From Sphingomonas sp. PP-CE-3A-406 (lineage in GTDB: Bacteria > Pseudomonadota > Alphaproteobacteria > Sphingomonadales > Sphingomonadaceae): a stretch of DNA of 64,000 nucleotides. Below are positions 57,801 through 64,000 of this stretch, piece after piece. The translations under genes were made by a program, and so were the position numbers. The notes below the pieces were generated by a model. That model did not search any database, was not told the origin of the DNA, and saw only the letters and a program-made list of their open reading frames with translations. Location of the stretch: NCBI RefSeq assembly GCF_003688625.1, contig NZ_RCWY01000001.1, positions 496,001 to 560,000 on the forward strand. Reading direction: 5' to 3'. Positions within the stretch are counted from its first letter, which is position 1; each line of letters starts with the position of its first letter.

Positions 57801-58852
57801 CAGTACTTCTCCACCAGAACGTCGGTGTAGAGCTCGGCAGCATCCGGCTCCGGGGTCTGCTCGGCGAAATCGGCGGCTTCGTTCACGATTTTCCTGATTT
57901 CCTGTTCAAGGGACTTGAGGTCCGCCTCGGTCACGCCCTGCGCGTCGAGCAGCTTCTTCATGTGATCGATCGGATCCGACTTGTCGCGGACCGCCTGAAC
58001 CTCGTCACGCGTGCGGTATTTCGCCGGATCGGACATAGAGTGGCCACGATAGCGATAGGTCTTCATCTCGAGGATGACCGGGCCCTTGCCCGCGCGGACC
58101 CAGGCCAGCGCTTCCTCGGCGGCACCGCGGCAGGCGAGCACGTCCATGCCGTCGACCTGGATGCCGGGAATGCGGAAGCTCTCGCCGCGGCGATACAGCT
58201 GGTCCTCGGCGGAGGCGCGGTTGACGCTCGTGCCCATCGCATACTGGTTGTTCTCGATCACGAAGATGATCGGGAGCTTCCACAGCTCGGCCATGTTGAA
58301 GCTCTCGTACACCTGGCCTTGGTTCGCGGCGCCGTCGCCGAAATAGGCCATGCAGATGCCGCCGTCGTTCGAGTATTTATGCTTGAACGCGAGGCCGGTG
58401 CCGAGCGACACCTGCGCACCGACGATGCCGTGGCCGCCGTAGAATTTATGCTCGGTCGAGAACATGTGCATCGACCCGCCCTTGCCCTTCGAGATCCCCG
58501 AATTGCGCCCGGTCAGCTCGGCCATGATCACCTTGGGATCGATCCCGTAGGCAAGCATGTGGCCGTGATCGCGGTAGCCGGTGATCACCGAATCGGTCTC
58601 GCCGTTGAGCGCGGACTGCAGGCCGACAGCGACCGCTTCCTGGCCGATGTAGAGATGGCAGAAGCCACCGATCAGGCCCAAGCCATAGAGCTGGCCCGCT
58701 TTTTCCTCGAAACGGCGGATCAGCAGCATCTGCCGATACATTTCGAGCAGTTCGTCCTTCGACGCTTCGTACGGCTTTGGTTCGGCCGGTCGTTCGCGGT
58801 TCGTAATCGGCGGTTCGGCGATTGCGCGTGCTGGTGGGGGGGTCTTGGCCAC
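57800..58852 (-). CDS. pdhA: Pyruvate dehydrogenase E1 alpha
   Basis: The thiamine diphosphate-binding E1-alpha subunit, 350 residues. It has [30 protein letters not shown] and the TPP motif [31 protein letters not shown]. The [20 protein letters not shown] region follows. The start is GTG at 58852. It is translated just ahead of pdhB. The upstream region shared with the divergent MFS gene contains two palindromic elements. Confidence 0.95.
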   Translation of the reverse strand: MAKTPPPARAIAEPPITNRERPAEPKPYEASKDELLEMYRQMLLIRRFEEKAGQLYGLGLIGGFCHLYIGQEAVAVGLQSALNGETDSVITGYRDHGHMLAYGIDPKVIMAELTGRNSGISKGKGGSMHMFSTEHKFYGGHGIVGAQVSLGTGLAFKHKYSNDGGICMAYFGDGAANQGQVYESFNMAELWKLPIIFVIENNQYAMGTSVNRASAEDQLYRRGESFRIPGIQVDGMDVLACRGAAEEALAWVRAGKGPVILEMKTYRYRGHSMSDPAKYRTRDEVQAVRDKSDPIDHMKKLLDAQGVTEADLKSLEQEIRKIVNEAADFAEQTPEPDAAELYTDVLVEKY

Positions 58853-59001
58853 GATGTGGGAAACCTCGTTTTCCGTAGGGGAGTTGAGGGAGCCTATAGG
58901 CGCGGACGGGGCGGAACATCAATTCCCGTCTGGGGTATGTCCGTTTTGGGGGCTTGGGATGGGGCGCTCGATAGGTCGCGCGAGCCCTACCGCACGAGCA
59001 A

Positions 59002-59107
59002 ACCACCCCGGCGAAGGCCGGGGCCCAATTGGTAAGGTTGTAGTAACGACGCTCATCGCTCAGTTGGCGACGTCCCCCAATTGGGCCCCGGCCTTCGCCG
59101 GGGTGGT
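59002..59107. repeat. Palindromic element, family C, copy 2
   Basis: ACCACCCCGGCGAAGGCCGG (from 59002) and CCGGCCTTCGCCGGGGTGGT (ending 59107) are inverted arms with CCAATTGG boxes next to them. CCCCGGCGAAGGCCGGGG forms a hairpin with a GAAG loop. It matches the element at 21570-21675 but is more symmetrical. Confidence 0.87.
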
Positions 59108-59171
59108 GCCGATATGCAGGGATAGCGGTGGTGACGATCCGGTTGCTCAGATGGGATACCCCCGCCTCCTT

Positions 59172-59224
59172 GTTCTCCCGCGAAGGCGGGAGCCCAGACT
59201 GGGCTCCCGCCTTCGCGGGAGAAC
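59172..59224. repeat. Perfect 53-bp palindrome (26-bp arms, one central base)
   Basis: Each 26-bp arm is a perfect complement of the other around a single central A (59198). Each arm also contains its own hairpin, CTCCCGCGAAGGCGGGAG (7-bp stem, GAAG loop). The whole could therefore extrude as a long cruciform or as two small hairpins. This is the most perfect element in the window. Confidence 0.93.
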
Positions 59225-59310
59225 ATGCTACGTCCGACTGAGTCACTATCCCTACCCCAAGCAAAGCTCCGGTTGCCCTCCCCTTGCACCACCGCCTAAA
59301 GCCAACCGCA

Positions 59311-60663
59311 ATGGACTCCACCGCAGACCCCCATCAGCATCCCTTACGGATCGCCAATTTCCGCGCCTATTGGCTGTCCCGCTTCACCGGCACCATAGCC
59401 GTCAGCGCGATGTCGATCGTGATCGGGTGGCAGGTCTACAACATCGCCCGTGAGACGATGGACATCCGCGAGGCCGCCTTCATGCTCGGCATGATCGGGT
59501 TCGCGCAGTTCGTGCCGTTGTTCCTGCTTACCCCGATCACCGGGCTCGTAGCGGACAGCTTCGACCGCCGCTGGATCGTCCGCGGCACGACCGCGCTGCT
59601 GGTTGTCACCGCCGCGACATTGTGGTTGCTGACCTGGACCGGCCACCTCACGCTCGGCGTGCTGTTCGTCGCCGCGGTCGCGTTCGGCGTCGCCCGAGCC
59701 TTCTCCGGCCCGGCTTATTCCGCGCTCGCCCCCAACCTCGTCCCCCGCGCCGTCCTCCCGACCGCGATCGCGATCAGCTCGATCGCCTGGCAGGTCGGCA
59801 CGATCGCGGGCCCCAGCGTCGGTGGCCTCCTCTACGCGATCCACCCGGAGGTCGCCTACGGCGTCGCGACGATCCTGTTCGTCGTCGCGCTCCTCTTCAT
59901 GTTCCTGATCGGCCCGGTGCCGCAGCCCGCCGCGCAGACCGATCATCGCCCCCTCGCCCGGATCATCGAGGGCTTCACCTATGTCCGGCGCAACCGCCTC
60001 GTCCTCGCGACGATCACGCTCGACCTGTTCGCGGTGCTGCTCGCGGGCGCAACGTCACTGCTCCCGGTCTATTCGCGCGACATACTCCACGTCGGGTCTC
60101 AGGGGCTTGGCGTGCTTGCGGCGGGCATGGGCATCGGCGCGGCGGTGACCGCGATCTGGTTCTCGTTCCGGCCGATGAGCAGCAATGTCGGCGTGAAGAT
60201 GCTGATCGCCGTCGTCGTGTTCGGCCTCGCGATCCTCACCTTCGGCGTCGCCACACCGATCGTGAACCTGCTCGGCATCGCGCCCGGCACGATCGGCGGC
60301 ATCCCCGTCCAGCCTGCCTTCGTCCTCAGCCTCGTCGCGCTGATCGTCGCGGGCGGCGCGGACATGATCTCGGTCTATGTCCGCCAGTCGCTGATCCAGC
60401 TCCACACCCCAGACGCGATGCGCGGCCGCGTCAGCGCCGTGTCGCAGCTCACGATTTCGGCGTCGAACGAACTGGGCGAATTCGAGAGCGGCGTGATGGC
60501 GTCGCTGCTCGGCCCGGTCGGCGCAGTGGTGTTCGGCGGCGTCGGTGCTATTGCGATCACGATCGGCTGGGCGCGACTGTTCCCGGAACTAGGCCGCGCC
60601 AAAACCTTTGATCCCCCAGAGATCCTAGAGACCGAACCCGAACACGGAGAAGCCAAGCCATGA
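59311..60663 (+). CDS. MFS transporter, EntS-like
   Basis: This 450-residue protein has about twelve membrane helices and the MFS loop 2-3 motif [17 protein letters not shown]. The N-terminal [23 protein letters not shown] and general layout resemble EntS/DHA3-type exporters of siderophores or drugs. The substrate is unknown. The ATG is at 59311; a TTG at 59284 is less likely. The stop overlaps the cysK start (ATGA). Coupling to cysteine synthase raises the idea of thiol- or amino-acid-related export. Confidence 0.85.
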   Translation: MDSTADPHQHPLRIANFRAYWLSRFTGTIAVSAMSIVIGWQVYNIARETMDIREAAFMLGMIGFAQFVPLFLLTPITGLVADSFDRRWIVRGTTALLVVTAATLWLLTWTGHLTLGVLFVAAVAFGVARAFSGPAYSALAPNLVPRAVLPTAIAISSIAWQVGTIAGPSVGGLLYAIHPEVAYGVATILFVVALLFMFLIGPVPQPAAQTDHRPLARIIEGFTYVRRNRLVLATITLDLFAVLLAGATSLLPVYSRDILHVGSQGLGVLAAGMGIGAAVTAIWFSFRPMSSNVGVKMLIAVVVFGLAILTFGVATPIVNLLGIAPGTIGGIPVQPAFVLSLVALIVAGGADMISVYVRQSLIQLHTPDAMRGRVSAVSQLTISASNELGEFESGVMASLLGPVGAVVFGGVGAIAITIGWARLFPELGRAKTFDPPEILETEPEHGEAKP

Positions 60664-61580
60664 AGGCCAACTCGATCCTCGATACGATCGGCAACACGCC
60701 GCACGTCCGCCTGTCGAAGCTGTTCCCCGAATCCGAAGTCTGGGTGAAGTCCGAGCGCTCGAACCCCGGCGGGTCGATCAAGGACCGCATCGCGCTCGCG
60801 ATGATCGAAGCGGCCGAGAAGGACGGCCACCTCCAGCCGGGCGGCACGATCATCGAGCCGACCAGCGGCAACACCGGCATCGGCCTCGCGCTTGTTGCCG
60901 CGGTGAAGGGATACAAGATCGTCCTCGTCATGCCCGAAAGCATGTCGATCGAACGCCGCCGCCTGATGCTTGCCTACGGTGCGACGTTCGACCTGACTCC
61001 ACGCGAGAAGGGCATGAAGGGCGCGATCGAGCGCGCGAAGGAACTGGTCGAGCAGACGCCGGGCTCGTGGATGCCGCAGCAGTTCGAAAACCCTGCGAAC
61101 ATCGCCGTGCATGTCGCTACGACCGCACAGGAAATCCTCGCCGACTTCCGCGACACGCCGATCGACGTGATCATCACCGGCGTCGGCACCGGTGGCCACA
61201 TCACCGGCGTCGCCGAGGCGCTGAAGAAGGAATGGCCGTCGCTGAAGGTCTACGCGGTCGAGCCCGCAGCCTCGCCGGTGATCGCCGGCGGCCAGCCCGG
61301 CCCGCACCCGATCCAGGGCATCGGTGCCGGTTTCATCCCGGTCAATCTGCACACCCAGGCGCTCGACGGCGTGATCGAGGTCGATGCCGCGGTGGCGAAG
61401 GACATGGCGCGCCGCTCGGCGACCGAAGAGGGCATGCTGGTCGGCATCAGTTCGGGCGCCACGCTCGCAGCGATCCTGCAGAAGCTCCCCGATCTCCCTG
61501 ACAACGTTCGGATTCTCGGCTTCAACTACGACACCGGCGAGCGCTATCTGTCGGTCCCGGACTTCCTGCCCGAACAGTGA
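60660..61580 (+). CDS. cysK: Cysteine synthase A
   Basis: This PLP enzyme makes cysteine from O-acetylserine and sulfide. The 306-residue product has the PLP lysine in [17 protein letters not shown], the substrate loop [12 protein letters not shown] and the cofactor phosphate-binding [13 protein letters not shown]. It overlaps the MFS gene upstream and the SleB-like gene downstream (GTGA). It completes the sulfur pathway encoded at 45-50 kb. Confidence 0.95.
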   Translation: MKANSILDTIGNTPHVRLSKLFPESEVWVKSERSNPGGSIKDRIALAMIEAAEKDGHLQPGGTIIEPTSGNTGIGLALVAAVKGYKIVLVMPESMSIERRRLMLAYGATFDLTPREKGMKGAIERAKELVEQTPGSWMPQQFENPANIAVHVATTAQEILADFRDTPIDVIITGVGTGGHITGVAEALKKEWPSLKVYAVEPAASPVIAGGQPGPHPIQGIGAGFIPVNLHTQALDGVIEVDAAVAKDMARRSATEEGMLVGISSGATLAAILQKLPDLPDNVRILGFNYDTGERYLSVPDFLPEQ

Positions 61581-62923
61581 CACGTCCTACGTCCGCGCGC
61601 GGCGCATCCTCTTCCGCGCGCGGGTTTACCGCGTTGCATGGCATTCTGACCGGTATCGCCGGGCTGGCGATCGTCGGTCCGGCCTTGGTCGTTGCCAACG
61701 CGCCGGTCATCGTCCCGGCCAAGCGCATGGCGCTGCCGCGGCAACGCGTCGTCCCGAAGGCCGAGATACCCCAGGTCGAACCGTTGAAGTTCGTCGACCT
61801 GACGCCGACCGACGCCCGCGCCTTCAACGCGACCGTCCCGTTCTCGACCGAGCCCAATCCGGCGGCCAAGCCGTTCCGCTTCGCCGGTGCGCCGGACGAC
61901 CTCACGCGGGCGACCGACTGTATGGCGGCAGGGATTCTCTACGAAGCCGGCGACGACACGCTCGGCGAACGCGCGGTGGCGCAGGTCGTGCTCAATCGCT
62001 TGCGCCATCCGGCCTTCCCCAAGACCGTGTGCGGCGTGGTGTTCGAGGGACAGGACCGTAGCACCGGCTGCCAGTTCAGCTTTAGCTGCGACGGCGCGAT
62101 CACGCGTTGGCACCCGACCGAGGACGCCTGGCGTCGCGCGCGCGAAGTCGCCACCGCGGCGCTCGGCGGCGCGGTGTTCAGCCAGGTCGGTTATGCCACG
62201 CACTATCATACCGACTGGGTCGTGCCCTATTGGCAGTCGAGCCTCGACAAGATCACCGCGGTGCACACGCATCTGTTCTTCCGCTGGTCCGGCTGGTGGG
62301 GGACGCCGGCGGCGTTCGGCCGTCATCCCGAAACCGTCGAACCGGTCATCACCCAGCTCGCCGGCCTGTCCGACGCGCACAAGACCGGCGCGGCCTTCGA
62401 CGAAGCGCAAGCGGCGTTGGCCGAGGCCTCCGCGGCGATGGGGTTCGTCACGGCAGCGGAGTCGGATGACGCTGGCGCCGATGACGCCTCCGCGCGGCGC
62501 ATCGACGCGGATACCGTCGTGGTCGTGTTCCCGCGCGGGCAATCGCCCGACACGCTCGTGACGGCTGCGACGCAGTCGTGCGGTAATCGGTCGTTCTGTC
62601 GGTACATGGCGTGGCTCGACGGCACGAAGGTGCCCACGTCGCTGCCGCTCGACACCGCGCAGATGACCTCGCTGACGTTCAGTTATCTGCGCGATCGGTC
62701 GAACGGCTATGAACGCGCGTTGTGGAACTGCCGCGAGTACAAGCGCGCGGATCCATCGCAATGCCTCCAGCCGCCGGGAACGAAGATCGCGGCCCCACCG
62801 CCTGCGGCACCAGATGCCACTGCCAAGCCACCCGCAGCGGCGGACCTCAACGGCGTGAGGCGGAAGCCCGCGGCTTCGTCCGATCCAGTCGCACCGGCAC
62901 CCAAAGCCGTCGCCGGTCAGTAA
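61577..62923 (+). CDS. SleB-type cell wall hydrolase
   Basis: This 448-residue protein has an N-terminal hydrophobic segment (residues 20-42) and a Hydrolase_2/SleB domain (about residues 112-220). Motifs are [22 protein letters not shown] (catalytic Glu early) and [20 protein letters not shown]. Long Ala/Pro-rich and charged C-terminal regions follow. It probably cleaves peptidoglycan in the periplasm. The start is GTG at 61577, overlapping the cysK stop, and cysK-hydrolase coupling is unusual. Confidence 0.85.
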   Translation: MTRPTSARGASSSARGFTALHGILTGIAGLAIVGPALVVANAPVIVPAKRMALPRQRVVPKAEIPQVEPLKFVDLTPTDARAFNATVPFSTEPNPAAKPFRFAGAPDDLTRATDCMAAGILYEAGDDTLGERAVAQVVLNRLRHPAFPKTVCGVVFEGQDRSTGCQFSFSCDGAITRWHPTEDAWRRAREVATAALGGAVFSQVGYATHYHTDWVVPYWQSSLDKITAVHTHLFFRWSGWWGTPAAFGRHPETVEPVITQLAGLSDAHKTGAAFDEAQAALAEASAAMGFVTAAESDDAGADDASARRIDADTVVVVFPRGQSPDTLVTAATQSCGNRSFCRYMAWLDGTKVPTSLPLDTAQMTSLTFSYLRDRSNGYERALWNCREYKRADPSQCLQPPGTKIAAPPPAAPDATAKPPAAADLNGVRRKPAASSDPVAPAPKAVAGQ

Positions 62924-63000
62924 GTCGCAAAGGCCTGAAGGCGATCAACAGTTCGAGGGATGCGGCACATCGTCGCATCCCTCGCTTTGCGGCAGACCTT

Positions 63001-64000
63001 CTACTTAGCCAGACCGAGCTGTTGCAGCATGAACGCCTGCCACTCGGAGTTCTGCCGATAGCGTTCGAACCGTCCCGACTTGCCGCCATGCCCCGCCTCC
63101 ATGTTGACGCGGAACAGCAGCGGGTTCTTGTCGGTCTTGAGTTCGCGGAGCTTCGCCACCCATTTGGTCGGCTCGTAATATTGCACCTGGCTGTCCCACA
63201 GCCCGGTGCCGACATAGAGCGCGGGATAGGCCTTCGCCTTGACGTTGTCGTACGGCGAATAGCTCAGCATGTAGTCGTACGATGCCTTCTGCGCGGGGTT
63301 GCCCCATTCGTCATACTCGAAGGTCGTCAGCGGGATCGATGCGTCGAGCATCGTCGTCACTACGTCGACGAACGGCACCTGCGCGATGATCAGCTTGTAG
63401 TCCGCCGGCGCCATGTTCGCGACGCCGCCCATCAGCAGCCCGCCCGCGCTGCCGCCCATCGCCGCGACGCGGTCCTTCGCCGCGTATTTCTGCGCGACGA
63501 GATAGCGGGTGACGTCGATGAAGTCGGTGAAGCTGTTCTTCTTGTTGAGCAGATGCCCGTCGTCATACCAGCCGCGGCCCATCTCCTGCCCGCCGCGGAT
63601 ATGCGCGATCGCATAGACCACGCCGCGATCGAGCAGGCCGATCCGGCCCGGATCGACGGCCGGGTCGCTTGAGATTCCGTAGCTGCCATAGGCGTATTGG
63701 AAGAGCGGCGCGGTGCCGTCACGCTTGGTGCCCTTGGCGTACACCAGCGAGACCGGCACGCGTGTGCCGTCGCGCGCCGGCGCCCAGACGCGTTCGGTGA
63801 CGTATTTCGCGGGGTCGTAGCCCGGCACCGGCGCGACCTTCAGCACGCGGCGCTCGCCGGTCTTCGCGTTGACCTCGTAGGTCGTGGTCGGCGTCACGAG
63901 CGAGCCGTAGGTGTAGCGCACCCACGGCGTCGCGGTCTCCTCGTTGACGTCGAGCGACATGCGATAGGCAGGTTCGTCCGCCGTCACCGGCGTCGACTTG
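63001..64000 (-). CDS. Prolyl oligopeptidase family protein (5' end cut by window edge)
   Basis: This is the C-terminal 330 residues or so of an S9-family serine peptidase, most like oligopeptidase B. The alpha/beta-hydrolase catalytic residues are the Ser in AAMGGSAGGLLMGG, the Asp in GTGLWDSQVQYYEPTKWV and the His in MEAGHGGKSGRF. The reading frame is open to the window end, so the propeller domain and start are missing. A GTG at 63987 is not the true start. Confidence 0.92.
   Translation of the reverse strand, partial: KSTPVTADEPAYRMSLDVNEETATPWVRYTYGSLVTPTTTYEVNAKTGERRVLKVAPVPGYDPAKYVTERVWAPARDGTRVPVSLVYAKGTKRDGTAPLFQYAYGSYGISSDPAVDPGRIGLLDRGVVYAIAHIRGGQEMGRGWYDDGHLLNKKNSFTDFIDVTRYLVAQKYAAKDRVAAMGGSAGGLLMGGVANMAPADYKLIIAQVPFVDVVTTMLDASIPLTTFEYDEWGNPAQKASYDYMLSYSPYDNVKAKAYPALYVGTGLWDSQVQYYEPTKWVAKLRELKTDKNPLLFRVNMEAGHGGKSGRFERYRQNSEWQAFMLQQLGLAK

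Larger units (their letters stand above)
58853..59310. other. Gene-free 458-bp divergent region with two palindromes
   Basis: No gene is evident. From left to right it holds about 150 bp of pdhA upstream sequence, the family C element (59002-59107) and the perfect 53-bp palindrome (59172-59224). About 85 bp then lead into the MFS gene. Promoters for both divergent genes should be here, but no strong consensus is visible. Confidence 0.8.

Overview
The window is about 64 kb of GC-rich, densely packed chromosome from an alphaproteobacterium, almost certainly a sphingomonad (Sphingomonas or a close relative). This assignment is an inference from several gene arrangements. They are a dusB-ntrB-ntrC unit, a fused IspDF, a chvI-chvG-hprK-rapZ-PTS unit beside pckA, a fused CysNC, a PDH E1-beta with its own lipoyl domain, and a short Hda with a degenerate P-loop. 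Genes commonly overlap by 4-5 bases (ATGA, GTGA or TGATG). No rRNA, tRNA, CRISPR array, transposase, integrase or phage gene was seen.

Layout. 1-3 kb: nitrogen control (ntrC cut by the edge, ntrB, dusB). 3-8 kb: IspDF, an exported unknown protein, a CinA amidase, a RatA-like protein, LipA, a beta-carbonic anhydrase and PPK2. 8-17.6 kb: an APC permease, AspS, RNase D, an I78 inhibitor lipoprotein, Ppx, PPK1 and Hda. 17.6-23.2 kb: a DUF2066-like protein, PurM, PurN, a YjbR protein, a membrane protein, a GNAT, Ndk and HolC. 23.3-32.5 kb: PepA, then lptD-surA-pdxA-ksgA (envelope assembly, B6, ribosome), a TPR protein and RsmB. 33-36 kb: GuaB and an SPFH/NfeD pair. 36.2-43.3 kb: PckA facing the ChvI/ChvG-HprK-RapZ-IIA-HPr relay, then a SpoU methyltransferase. 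43.4-45.2 kb: an L,D-transpeptidase and a lipoprotein. 45.3-50.4 kb: a sulfate uptake and activation operon (sulP-cysD-cysNC-cysQ). 50.7-53.7 kb: DUF488, TrmFO, an EF-hand protein and a squalene/phytoene-synthase-like protein. 53.8-56.4 kb: three TadE/TadG-type genes without the rest of a tad locus. 56.4-64 kb: PdhB and PdhA, an MFS exporter, CysK, a SleB hydrolase and a prolyl oligopeptidase cut by the edge.

Functional threads. Polyphosphate metabolism appears twice (PPK2 coupled to a permease; PPK1 coupled to Ppx). Sulfur flow is nearly complete from sulfate uptake to PAPS recycling, with cysteine synthase about 10 kb away. ChvGI, HprK, RapZ, IIA and HPr form a regulatory phosphorelay next to the gluconeogenic gene pckA.

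The most unusual feature is not a gene. At least twelve compact palindromic elements of several sequence families lie between genes. Many are built from small hairpins with GAAA or GAAG loops. They include a 53-bp element with perfect 26-bp arms, and one element that supplies the stop codon of nfeD. They resemble REP/BIME elements, but no RAYT transposase is visible here. I found no convincing new defence, secretion or biosynthetic system. The leads I rate highest are the repeats, the orphan Tad trio and a few divergent proteins.
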